Source of the DNA: Clavaria fumosa
Lineage: Eukaryota > Basidiomycota > Agaricomycetes > Agaricales > Clavariaceae
Assembly (NCBI GenBank): GCA_951802425.1
Contig: OX637803.1
Location: forward strand, 1,736,001 to 1,800,000
Direction: 5' to 3'
Length of the DNA stretch: 64,000 bases
The notes beneath the pieces are model-generated. The model saw nothing but the letters and a program-made list of their open reading frames with translations, ran no database searches and had not been told where the DNA came from. This document shows positions 22,410-34,429 of this stretch, piece by piece (within the stretch, counting starts at the first letter, position 1; every line of letters starts with the position of its first letter). The translations under genes were made by a program, and so were the position numbers.

Positions 22410-24290
22410 ATGGCGACGAGCAACGACATGATCCTCAACGCGTTTCCGCGCGTCCCTTTGCCGGCACGTCGATGGACGCGTATAGCCAGCTGGCTGTCTC
22501 GTACATTTCGTAGGTATTTCGCGACAGACCACCAGCATCTCATCACACCACAGGTATGCCGTCGGTCTGCCTCCAGGCAAGGTCGTCAAGGCCGGCGACA
22601 AGCTCATGATTCGTCCTGAGCATGTCATGACCCACGACAACACCGGTTCAGTCGGGCGGGGGCGGGCGGGCGGCGCCGAGTCATCTCTAAGTGCGCTGAT
22701 CCTCTGTTCCCTTTGCATTGCTTGGTGCCCCATCCAATGTCTCACGCAGGAGCCACATGAATACGCGACCTTAAGCAACCCATCTTCACGCTCCACCACG
22801 ACGTGCAGAACAGATCTCCCAAAAATCTCGCCAAGTATGCCTACATTGAGGCCTTTGCCCGTAAGCTCGGCATCGATTTCTACTCAGCGGGACGCGGCAT
22901 CGGGCACCAGATTCTCATCGAAGGATACGCCTTCACTAACATGACTGCCGAATGGGGAGGGTTGGTCGGCTACTTCCCCGTCGACCAAGTCACCCTAGGC
23001 TGGTACGAGGGCGTGCTCAAGGACCTTGGAGCACGAACTTTCGCATCACCCGCCCTGGAGGGCATCCCACCGCCCCCAGAACACCCCAGAATCAACCGCC
23101 GCAGGATAGACTTCACTCGGGCAATGCCGCTGCGCTCCGATCCCGGCGCAGAGTATGCGTCGCACCTCGTCTTCGACCTCTCCTCCCTCGTCCCGCACGT
23201 CTCAGGCCCAAACAGCGTCAAGCTGTCCACGCCCCTCTCTGTGCTCGAGGCGGCACATATCCCCATCCACAAGGCGTACCTCGTGTCGTGCACTAACTCG
23301 CGCGTATCAGATCTCGCTGCCGCCGCTGCTGTGGTGCGCGGCGGCAAGTCCATCGCACCCGGCGTAGAGTTCTACGTCGCTGCGGCGAGCTCCGAAGTGC
23401 AGACTGCATCGGAGCGCCGCGGTGACTGGGATGTCCTCCTTGCCGCGGGCGCCAAGCCCCTCCCGGAAGGGTGCGGTCCGTGTATCGGGCTCGGCGTAGG
23501 CCTGCTCAACGCGGGCGAAACCGGCATCAGCGCGACAAACAGGAACTATAAGGGCTGCATGGGCGATCCGAGAGCACAGGCCTATCTTGCCAGCCCTGCC
23601 GTGGTTGCCGCGAGCGCCGTCAATGGCTACATCTCTAGCCCGGACCCGATCGACAAGGACGTCAGGGCGCGGGGTGGGCAGCCTGTTTTCTGGGCTAAAC
23701 ACACACAGCAGTCGCCGTCGCCATCATCCTCTTCACCAACAAAACAATCTTTGCTCCCCGGCTTCCCCGCGACATTCGCAGGCCCGTTGCTGTTCCTCCC
23801 GCAAGACAACCTGAACACGGATAGGATCTACCCGGGAAAGTACACCTACCAGGACGACATCACGCGCGAGCGCCAGGCGCAGGTCGTCATGGAGAACTAT
23901 GACCCGTCTTTTGCGCCACTCGTCGCATCGCTCAGGCCTCCAACAATGACCGACCAGCAACAGCGAGGACGAATCGCCACTAATGGCGGGAGGTGCGACG
24001 GCGTGCTCATTGCTGCGGGGTACAATTTTGGCACTGGCTCGTCGCGTGAGCAGGCGGCGACGGCGCTGGCCGCGGCGGGCGTGCCGCTCGTGCTTGCTGC
24101 ATCCTTCGGGGACGTCTTCCAGTGGAATGCAGTAAACAACGGGTTCGTGTGCCTCGAGGCTCCCACGCTCATCGCGGACCTCACTGCGCTTTGCGAGGGA
24201 CGGAAAGCGCGGCGCGGGTGGCTCCCGTGGCGAACTCACGGTACGTGTGGCTACGCATGCCGAGGTACGCACGGAGGAGGGCCTGCTTAG
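22410..24290 (+). pseudogene. Homoaconitase pseudogene (duplicate of LYS4)
   Basis: Nucleotide-level copy of 1150-3400 with several lesions. Exon 1 lost about 24 bp encoding IIEKIVQR and is out of frame; the second exon lost 14 bp just after the splice acceptor; an in-frame deletion of about 300 bp removes the SDSHSNMYGG substrate loop through LTIA, so IEGYAF runs straight into TNMTAEWGG; and the C-terminus is frameshifted after IADLTALCEG. The 22803-24290 frame still keeps SCTNSR and GCGPCIG, so the cluster cysteines survive. Even if expressed it would lack part of the active site. Confidence 0.92.
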
Positions 24291-25558
24291 AGTTGGTTTT
24301 GGGGATGGGGAGGAGAGAGGTGCTGCAGAGAGGTATCCTGTGAGGAGTGTCGGTGCGAGCATGCAGGAGCTGTTGGTGGTTCGGAGGGTTTTATACTGAA
24401 GTCAATATGAGAACAAGCTTGATCATAATCAATGATCAATTGGCTTTGTACTGTGCTTTATTAGTGGCAGTGCCATGTCTTGATCTAGTCATGGCTGTGG
24501 GTGCTTCCAGTGCAGTTGAGATGAGGAAAAAGCAAAGCAATAAGCAAAGCATGGTGGAGCATATGGTGGGAGATTGGAATGGCTCTGACAAATTGTAATG
24601 GTCACTTGTGACAGGCTACACTTCATGTAGGCAAGAATGCAACTTACCTTGACACTAACCCCTCCAGTGACTAGGGAATGGCAAGGATATGGATAAATCC
24701 ATATCTGTGGGTATCTGTATCCATATAGGTACGGGTACAGATACAGAAATCTATATCTGTGGGCTTCAAAACAAGCCAAAGATCATCCAAAACAGTCAAG
24801 AATTGACTGAGACAGAGTCAAAACAGTGTTTTGAGCATTTCTCAGTCAATTCTTAACCATTTTGGATGTTCTTGGTGTCATTTAATCAGAAATCCATGGA
24901 TTTTGTATCCATATCTGTTTCAAGTATGAGTACAGATACAGAGAAATGTATCCATGGAGTATCTGCACCATTGCCTACCAGTGACTACACAAGGTTTCCC
25001 ATAGGAGGCACTCAGAGAATAAATGAGCACATGTATATTTTCTGCTTTGCTGCTTTGTTCCAAACTGAGTTTCTTCTCACCAACAATGGAGCAACAGGAG
25101 ACTGAAGTTGATAGTTTCCCTCCTACCATGGTGATATTGTCACCATTGAAGGGATCACAGTAACTCTAGTTCAATGATATTCTTAGAATCTGACATTACC
25201 ATAATATCAGGAGAAATGTAATTCCAAAAAGGATATACATGTATTTTGGACCTCAGTATTACAATAAAGTATACTTGTCACATGTAAAAAGTACATTTCC
25301 TAGAACTCTATCAATAAACATGTAATGCAGAATAAACAACACAGGGGTATATGGGCTGAACTAGAAAAGAAAAGTGATTTATGATTGGAGATGATAGGAG
25401 GTATCAGGGCCCTTCCTGGCATCACACCATATGTCAAGCACTCAATGTACACTGGATGCAGTTCTTCAGCAGCATTTTACTACATGTTGGACTCTTCATC
25501 TGGATCTGAGTCACTGGATACCAAATTGTTACTTGTCAAAGTGTCAGAATGTTCTTGG
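24291..25558. other. Intergenic segment between LYS4 pseudogene and NLR-2
   Basis: Apart from the 306-bp hAT-like MITE at 24672-24977 I see no gene. The first 200 bases match the LYS4 3' flank (3400-3600). From about 25510 decayed TPR codons of NLR-2 begin. Confidence 0.5.
24672..24977. mobile_element. hAT-like MITE with 8-bp target duplication
   Basis: The 306-bp element starts TAGGGAATGGCAAGGATA and ends with the inverse of TAGGCAATGGTGCAGATA. It is flanked on both sides by CCAGTGAC (24664-24671 and 24978-24985), the 8-bp duplication typical of hAT transposons. An inner inverted repeat (arms about 24776-24812 and 24842-24878, around CAAGAATTGACTGAG) would fold most of it into a hairpin. 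No ORF. Confidence 0.8.
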
Positions 25559-28500
25559 CTAAGCACTCTCTTGCTGGCTTCCCTTCAGCTCCTCTGTTTG
25601 ATTGTGCTTCCCCTGAGTTGAATATGTCATTGCCAGATTGTTAATGCTTGTCAGAGTGTCAGGATGTTCTGGGCCAATCACTCTCTTGCTGGCTTCCATG
25701 ACATGAACCTGCAGCTGCTCTGCTTCATTGTATTTCCCTTGACATGAATATGTCATTGCCAAATTCCCAATGCTTCTCAGAGTGTCAGGATGTTCTGGAC
25801 CAAGCACTCTCTTGCTGGCTTCCTTGATATGAACCTGCAGCTCCTCTGCTTCATTGTGCTTCCCCTGATATGAATATGTCAATGCCAAATTGCCAATGCT
25901 TCTCAGAGTGTCAGGATGTTCTAGGCCAAGCACTCTCTTGCTGGTTTCCATGACAGGAACCTGCAGCTCCTCTGCCTCATTGTGTTTCCCCTGAAACGAA
26001 TATGCCAGTGCCAAATTGCCAATGGTTGTCAGAGTGTCAGGATGTTCTGGGCCAAGCACTCTTTTGCTTGCTTCCATGACATGAACCTTCAACTCTTCTG
26101 CTTCATGCTGCTTGCCCTGATATGAATATGTCATTGCCAGATTGTGGATGCTTCTCAGAGTGTTATGATGTTCTGGGCCAAGCAGTCTCTTGCTGGCTTC
26201 CATGACATGAACCTGCAGCTCCTCTGCCTCATTATGCTTCCCCTGAAATGAATATATCATTGCCAAATTGCCAATGGTTGTCAGAGTGTCAGGATGTTCT
26301 GGGCCAAACATTCTCTTCCTGGCTTCCACAACACAAACCTGCAGCTCCTCTGCTTCATTATGCTTCCCCTGATGTGAATATATCAATGCCAAATTGCCAA
26401 TGCCTCTCAGAGTGCCAGGATATTCTGGACCAAGCACTCTCTTTTTGGCTTGCACAACATGAACCTGCAGCTCCTCTGCTTTATTGTGCTTCCCCTGGTA
26501 TGAATATGTCAATGCCAAATTGCCAATGCTTCTCAGAGTGTCAGGATGTTCTGGGCCAAGCACTCTCTTCCTGGCTTCCACAACAAAAACCTGCAGCCCC
26601 TCTGCTTTGTTGTGCTTCCCCTGATATGAATATATCAATGCCAAAGTGCTAATGCTTCTCAAAGTGTCAGGATGTTCTGGGCCAATCACTCTCTTGCTGG
26701 CTTCCATGCCATGAACCTGCAGTTCCTCTGCCTCATTGTATTTCCCTTGACATGAATATGTCATTGCCAGATTGTGAATGCTTGTCAGAGTCTTAGGATG
26801 TTCTGGGCCAATCACTCTCTTTCTGGCTTCCATGACATGAACCTGCAGCTCCTCTGCCTCATTGTATTTTCCCTGACATGAAAATGTCATTGCCAGCTTG
26901 TGAATGCTTGTCAGAGTATTAGGATGTTCTGGGCCAAGCAGTCTCTTGCTGGCTTCCATGACATGAACCTGCAGTTCCTCTGCCTCATTATGTTTCCCCT
27001 GATCTGAATATGTCAATGCCAGATTGTTAATGCTTGTCAGAGTGTCAGGATGTTCTAGGCCAAGCACTCTCTTTCTGTCTTCCATGACACAAACCTGCAG
27101 CTCCTCTGCTTCATTGTGCTTCCCCTGATATGAATATATCAATGCCAAATTGCTAATGCTTTTCAGAGTGTCAGGATGTTCTGGGCCAATCACTCTCTTT
27201 CTGGCTTCCATGACATGAACCTGCAGCTCCTCTGCCTCATTGTGTTTCCCCTGATCTGAATATGTCAATGCCAGATTGTTAATGCTTGTCAGAGTGTCAG
27301 GATGTTCTAGGCCAAGCACTCTCTTTCTGTCTTCCATGACACAAACCTGCAGCTCCTCTGCTTCATTGTGCTTCCCCTGATATGAATATATCAATGCCAA
27401 ATTGCTAATGCTTTTCAGAGTGTCAGGATGTTCTGGGCCAATCACTCTCTTTCTGGCTTCCATGACATGAACCTGCAGCTCCTCTGCCTCATTGTATTTT
27501 CCCTGACATGAAAATGTCATTGCCAGATTGTGAATGCTTGTCAGAGTATTAGGATGTTCTGGGCCAAGCAGTCTCTTGCTGGCTTCCATGACATGAACCT
27601 GCAGTTCCTCTGCCTCATTATGTTTCCCCTGATCTGAATATGTCAATGCCAGATTGTTAATGCTTGTCAGAGTGTCAGGATGTTCTAGGCCAAGCACTCT
27701 CTTTCTGTCTTCCATGACACAAACCTGCAGCTCCTCTGCTTCATTGTGCTTCCCCTGATATGAATATATCAATGCCAAATTGCTAATGCTTTTCAGAGTG
27801 TCAGGATGTTCTGGGCCAATCACTCTCTTTCTGGCTTCCATGACATGAACCTGCAGCTCCTCTGCCTCATTGTGTTTCCCCTGATCTGAATATGTCAATG
27901 CCAGATTGTTAATGCTTGTCAGAGTGTCAGGATGTTCTAGGCCCAGCACTCTCTTTCTGTCTTCCATGACACAAACCTGCAGCTCCTCTGCTTCATTGTG
28001 CTTCCCCTGATATGAATATATCAATGCCAAATTGCTAATGCTTTTCAGAGTGTCAGGATGTTCTGGGCCAATCACTCTCTTGCTGGCTTCCATGCCATGA
28101 ACCTGCAGTTCCTCTGCCTCATTGTATTTCCCTTGACATGAATATGTCATTGCCAGATTGTGAATGCTTGTCAGAGTCTTAGGATGTTCTGGGCCAATCA
28201 CTCTCTTTCTGGCTTCCATGACATGAACCTGCAGCTCCTCTGCCTCATTGTGTTTCCCCTGATCTGAATATGTCAATGCCAGATTGTTAATGCTTGTCAG
28301 AGTGTCAGGATGTTCTAGGCCAAGCACTCTCTTTCTGTCTTCCATGACACAAACCTGCAGCTCCTCTGCTTCATTGTGCTTCCCCTGATATGAATATATC
28401 AATGCCAAATTGCTAATGCTTTTCAGAGTGTCAGGATGTTCTGGGCCAATCACTCTCTTTCTGGCTTCCATGACATGAACCTGCAGCTCCTCTGCCTCAT

Positions 28501-28570
28501 TGTGTTTCCCCTGATCTGAATATGTCAATGCCAGATTGTTAATGCTTGTCAGAGTGTCAGGATGTTCTAG
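25559..28570 (-). pseudogene. Distal TPR array of NLR-2, out of frame
   Basis: About 24 further 42-residue TPR units continue NLR-2 after a 2-bp deletion near 28570 (CTAGCAAG where the other copies have CTAGGCCAAG). The units are arranged in near-identical higher-order blocks: the pair with RVLGLEHPDTLTSINNLALT and RVIGPEHPDTLKSISNLALI recurs at least five times with a 252-bp step. The final repeats (25600-26700) are more diverse. There is no stop in 1021 codons, so decay is recent or the deletion is a sequencing error in a repeat. An ATG at 28624 could start a TPR-only protein, but no promoter is evident. Confidence 0.8.
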
Positions 28571-31500
28571 CAAGCACTCTCTTTCTGTCTTCCATGACAC
28601 AAACCTGCAGCTCCTCTGCTTCATTGTGCTTCCCCTGATATGAATATATCAATGCCAATTTGCCAATGCTACTCAGAGTGTCAGGATGTTCTGGGCCAAT
28701 CACTCTCGTGCTGGCTTCCATGACATGAACCTGCAACTCCTCTGCCTCATTGTATTTCCCTTGACATGAATATGACAGTGCCAGATTGTGAATGCTTGTC
28801 AGAGTATTAGGATGTTCTGGGCCAAGCAGTCTCTTGCTGGCTTCCATGACATGAACCTGCAGTTCCTCTGCCTCATTGTGTTTCCCCTGATCTGAATATG
28901 TCAATGCCAGATTGTTAATGCTTGTCAGAGTGTCAGGATGTTCTAGGCCAAGCACTCTCTTTCTGTCTTCCATGACACAAACCTGCAGCTCCTCTGCTTC
29001 ATTGTGCTTCCCCTGATATGAATATATCAATGCCAAATTGCTAATGCTTTTCAGAGTGTCAGGATGTTCTGGGCCAATCACTCTCTTTCTGGCTTCCATG
29101 ACATGAACCTGCAGCTCCTCTGCCTCATTGTATTTCCCCTGACATGAATATGTCATTGCCAGATTGTGAATGCTTGTCAGAGTATTAGGATGTTCTGGGC
29201 CAAGCACTCTCTTGCTAGCTTCCATGACATGAACCTCCAGTTCCTCTGTCTCATTGTATTCCCCCTGATCTGAACATATCAATGCCAAACTTCCAATGCT
29301 TGTCAGAGTGTCAGGATGTTCTAGGCCAAGCACTCTCTTCCTGGCTTCCACAACACAAACCTGCAGCTCCTCTGCCTTATTGTGCTTCCCCTGATATGAA
29401 TATATCAATGCCAATTTGCCAATGCTACTCAGAGTGTCAGGATGTTCTGGGCCAATCACTCTTGTGCTGGCTTCCATGACATGAACCTGCAACTCCTCTG
29501 CCTCATTGTATTTCCCTTGACATGAATATGACAGTGCCAGATTGTGAATGCTTGTCAGAGTATTAGGATGTTCTGGGCCAAGCAGTCTCTTGCTGGCTTC
29601 CATGACATGAACCTGCAGTTCCTCTGCCTCATTGTGTTTCCCCTGATCTGAATATGTCAATGCCAGATTGTTAATGCTTGTCAGAGTGTCAGGATGTTCT
29701 AGGCCAAGCACTCTCTTTCTGTCTTCCATGACACAAACCTGCAGCTCCGCTGCTTCATTGTGCTTCCCCTGATATGAATATATCAATGCCAAATTGCTAA
29801 TGCTTTTCAGAGTGTCAGGATGTTCTGGGCCAATCACTCTCTTTCTGGCTTCCATGACATGAACCTGCAGCTCCTCTGCCTCATTGTATTTCCCCTGACA
29901 TGAATATGTCATTGCCAGATTGTGAATGCTTGTCAGAGTATTAGGATGTTCTGGGCCAAGCACTCTCTTGCTAGCTTCCATGACATGAACCTCCAGTTCC
30001 TCTGTCTCATTGTATTCCCCCTGATCTGAATATATCAATGCCAAATTTCCAATGCTTGTCAGAGTGTCAGGATGTTCTAGGCCAAGCACTCTCTTCCTGG
30101 CTTCCACAACACAAACCTGCAGCTCCTCTGCCTTATTGTGCTTCCCCTGATATGAATATATCAATGCCAAATTGCCAATGCTTCTCAGAGTGTCAGGATG
30201 TTCTGGGCCAATCACTCTCTTGCTGGCTTCCATGACATGAACCTGCAACTCCTCTGCCTCATTGTATTTCCCTTGACATGAATATGTCATTGCCAAATTT
30301 CCAATGTTTGTCAGGGTGTCAGGATGTTCTGGGCCAAGCACTCTCTTCCTGGCTTCCATGACATGGACCTTCAGCTCCTCTGCTTTGTTGTGTTTCCCTT
30401 GGACTGAATATGTCACTGCCAAATTGTGAATGCTTTTCAGAGTCTTAGGATGTTCTGGGCCCAACACCCTCCTTCTGCTTTCCACTGCACATAAAGAAAG
30501 TTCTTCTGCATCCCTCCAATATCCATTCTCAAAATACACCAATCTCAATCTCTCACATCTTTCAGCATCTTCTATGCCATATTTCATTCCTTGTGAATTT
30601 TTGTGAATGCCATTGATATGTGGAAGTAACAATCTATGAAAGGCATAGGAAGTGCTATTACCCTTGTATGTGATGGAGTGGCACAACAAAATCTTGACTG
30701 AAATGTATTTAGACTTTTTCACTTCTTTAGTACACCTGTCTTTGCACCAACAATGCACCAGTGGATGGATGGAGTATAGTCTCTCTGAACCATTTGTTTT
30801 CACAAGTGAAAATGATATTAATATCTCAATTGCCCTCCTGAAAACCAAATTGTCCCAGTTGCCTGCATAGTCAACCTTCAGTATGCTGGACCAATCTACT
30901 GAGTCCCTGAGTAATTCCCTCCAACTGCTTTTCACTTCACTATCCTCTGACATACCCAAAGCTATCTCTTTGGCAGCAGTTCTGAACATCTCTTCTGGAA
31001 TGTTTTCATGGTGGAGGAAGGCAAATATCTGTAGCAGGAGAAGTGCACTAGAAGCTGCTTGGGCATCCCATCTCCTTCTCCCATTTTGTTCCCTGGCTTC
31101 TATCTCTGACACTGAAAGTTCCCATGTCCCATAAACTGCTTGCCCATAATTGGATGCCCCCCTGAATGAAGGATTATCCAACAACTTCTGACGATGCCTC
31201 CCATACTGCTCAAGGTAATCCCCAAGATCACATAGACCACTTGCAATGGATGCACCAGCTTGATCAACTGCTAGAGGCAGACAACACAATGTGACCACAA
31301 TAGGGCATGCCTTTTGCCTCAGTTCATCAGCAGTCTCATCACAATGAGCAGCTCTCAGAAGAAGGCTGATTGCATCCACCTCTTCCATCTGCTCAACTTC
31401 AACTGAGTCCCGCGGATTGACCAGTCCATGCACGATTGGATTCCGGCTAGTGATGAGTATGTTGCCTTGGTCATGTCCAGGCATATATCTCTGCACAGTG

Positions 31501-32210
31501 TCAGGGTCACTTGCATTATCATAGACAAGCAGCCACTCTTGTCTCATCCAGGATATCCATGAGAGAACTGAGTGCACAGTGGTCTCAACTCCAGATGCCT
31601 GGGCACCAGGATCATGAGCAATATCTTTGATAGATTGCTCAATTGTCTCAGGGCTGGTTGCATCAATCCAGAAGACTTGCCAGAACCTACTTTAGATCAT
31701 GAGTGATCAAGCAATGTGGCATGATACCACCTGTCAACGCACAACTTCGGATTTTCCTGAATGAACTTCAGGCAAATCTGAGTCTTGCCAACACCTCCCA
31801 TTCCATGGAGAAGAAAGAGCCGCCTAGGGGAATTTTCTCCTTCCCGCAAGCTAAAATGTGCCTTGAGCTTCCCGAGGTGGGACTTCTGCCCTGTGAAAAT
31901 TGGGCTGGGTGAGGGCATCATTTTGAATGTAGCTTGTGACTGGAACTGTGCAGAAGAGGGAGAATCATGTAGGCCTACATTGGCAGATCAGGCCAGTCAG
32001 GCTGAGGGTATAAAAGCTCATTCACTCGAGCTCACCTTGATGGATGTGGAGAGATCCGAGAGAACCAATGGTGAGGTTATGAGACCCAATGTCCCCACGG
32101 GCATCTGCAATGCAATGGTTTGACAGATTGGAGAGGAAGATAAAGTTCCTCAACTCACATATGGTTGAGTGGTCATAAGTCTGTCGCATCACTGGTGGCA
32201 TGCCAGTCAT
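28557..32210 (-). CDS. NB-ARC/TPR NOD-like receptor (NLR-2), truncated by frameshift
   Basis: Paralogue of NLR-1 produced by the segmental duplication. Exons 32210-32159, 32104-32036, 31974-31743 and 31686-28557 give 1160 residues, with the same three intron positions and phases as NLR-1. The N-terminus (about 75 residues, no known effector) leads to the P-loop GMGGVGKTQ, FWIDATSPETIEQS, LLVYDNASD, ILITSRN and LPLAVDQAGASIASG. Fifteen complete TPRs follow before a 2-bp deletion shifts the frame and ends the protein in RVLARTS. A 756-bp block (six TPRs) is repeated almost exactly at about 29160 and 29916. A receptor with 15 TPRs would still be longer than NLR-1, so the truncated form may function. 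Confidence 0.8.
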
Positions 32211-33330
32211 GCTCTCAACATCTGCAGCGGAGTGTGAGGTCAAATAGCTTCGAATTCTCGTAGAAAAAACTCACCCCTTGCTGCTTCACCACGACCCCCG
32301 CTTGGAAAAGGTAAATCCTTGCGACTGGTATCCATGGGCGACACAAGGGCGACGACGGTTCTCGCTTATCAAGGGTAATTGCGTGCATTTGCGGTACATT
32401 GACCGTCCAAAGGCACATGATCTGTCACGTTATCGGTCAGCGCATTCAATTGGAAGATGTGGCTAGCATCACTGTCCCGCCACCGCTCCCGTCTTCGTGG
32501 AACCGTTTTCGGGCTGAGCTGGCAGTGTTATATTCTTGCGTCTCACGTCTCGTCCTCGATATCATCGTACTCTCTGGCATCGCTCTCCAATGATTTCTTC
32601 CTTCGCGTCTACCTAGCGGCATTTGGCCATCACGCCTACTGAGCTGTCGCTCGCTGCCTCGTTAGTTCTATCTTCGTCGTCTCCCGTCATGCACTTGCAC
32701 CTCGCTGTGCTCACTTCGGCCTTCTTGTTGTCTTCTTTAGATGGTAGTGCCTCCCGCATTTCCTGTGTGCAAGTCTGCATCTCTGACTCAGACTGATGAT
32801 GTCGAGTCTATTGCACAACACCGAGGAGTGTCTGGGAGCAGGAGGTACAGAAGAAGAGACAGAGAAACAGTTGTGCTTTCCGCTCTACGGCACGGGGTCC
32901 AATGCGCCGCTGTTCGGTGCCTCTGCTTGATGGCGCCCAGGTGAACGATGGCGCTGAGCGGGCAGCTGGCGTGCCGACGTGTAGATGCCTAGATTCGTCA
33001 TTGGCATCATCATTTATATCCCCTCCCGCTCCTCATGTGCCGAGCGCTTGCATTTTCCTGGTGTTGTTGTGGACGAGGGTGTCAGGAGGACGACATCTGG
33101 AGTGGACACGTGAAGGGTGGGAAGAGTGCTTGAGCGCTTGGTGTTGTTCATTGACACCGGGATTGAGCTGGGCTTTGTTCGAGTCTGCTTCCAATTTTGC
33201 AGTCTGACACCATGGCCCACGTTTCTCCACTGATGCCAATCACCCTCGACATCTCCTGTGCTTGTCCTGGCCTCTCGTCTGACACTGAAGATGACGTGCC
33301 ATTTCTTATCACAGATCTCTGGTGAGAATA
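32211..33330. other. Unassigned segment, duplicate of 7210-8340
   Basis: Same arrangement as the copy-1 segment, about 85-90 percent alike by eye, with indels that shift every short ORF. No gene recognised. Confidence 0.4.
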
Positions 33331-33650
33331 CATGCGGCTATGTACACGCGACTATGTTACGTTCCCCTCCACACACAAGGACAGTCATCGATGAGCAAAG
33401 CGCGCGCCGCGAGAGGGACACGCTCCCCGGGGGTCACTCACCAGCGAAGGTGTCCAAGGCGAACTGCGCGACGAAAAAGAGGGGGGACGCGACGTTCGTT
33501 CAGTATTGCGTGAAGAGAGGGGGTGTCGTTTCTCCTCACCTGGATGGTCAATGCTGATGTGCCGACGGCGGGGTAGCCGAGGACGGGGACTCTCCAGTTG
33601 CCTATGTCCATATCCATATTGTTGTTCTTCCCTTGGTCCATTTTCTTCCT
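33331..33650 (-). pseudogene. Ras-like fragment A2
   Basis: MDIGNWRVPVLGYPAVGTSA is a Ras-type first exon with a ruined P-loop: GYPAVGTS, where the essential Lys is Thr. It is followed by a gtgagg donor and a short second exon with FALDTFAG. No switch II, G4 or G5 motifs follow before NLR-2, so this is a 5' fragment. It is the uninterrupted counterpart of the LINE-split fragment A1 and shows the empty insertion site at about 33554-33566. Confidence 0.65.
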
Positions 33651-34429
33651 ATCGGCTAAACGCGGATCCCGGCGGCAGTCGGCAGAGGGCGCGGTCGGAC
33701 GGTCTGCCGTGGCTAGTTTCCTTCGTGTATGCGGGGCAGCACCGGAACGGAAAAGTATGGGGGGTTAGGGGACGGCATAGTATTAGAAATCCTCAGCGAG
33801 GCCCGGGCGTGGCGAGATATCGTGTGCGCGGGGCGAGAACGGGCGCAATACGCGCGATAGGAGAGGGGTACACAAGGACAGAGCCTACTATGACAATCTC
33901 AGTGGTGCCAGCAGATGTGAGCATGGTGAGAAGTCGTCGGAGACGGAGGGGTGAGCGCCAACGAACGACTTTATCACCAGAGCAGAGAGCAGAGAGCAGA
34001 GAGCAGAGAGCAGTAGAACCTGGGTGACAACCTAGCCAGATGTGGCCAAGCCCGTCCAGGATCCATAGTTTTATACAATAATCCCTTGATTAAAAATGGT
34101 CCCCCGGAACCGTAGCGGCGGGGGGAAGATGGAAGAGAGAGAGAGAAAAGGGGAGAAATACACGCGGCTACGTTCCTGTCCGATACATGAGAAGAAGCAA
34201 AAGATCCAGAGGGGGGTTAGTCCATAGAGAGAGAGGTATGCGAGCAGAGTGAGACAAGAAAAAGGGAAACGAGAAACGAGGCGACCCTTGAGCGGAAGAG
34301 AGATTGGGTATCATCAGCCGAGAGACAGAGGGAGAGCACAAATGTAGGAAGGCCATATTTTCGACGGGACCGAACCGAGCAGCACGCAACGAGGAAGGAG
34401 AAGGAGGAGAGCAAGCAAAGCAAGCGGGC
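33651..34429. other. Flanks of Ras-like A2 and B2, no gene seen
   Basis: Duplicate of 19871-20812: 5' flank of fragment A2 and 3' flank of Ras-B2, including a GA-rich stretch near 34130-34330. No supported ORF. Confidence 0.45.
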
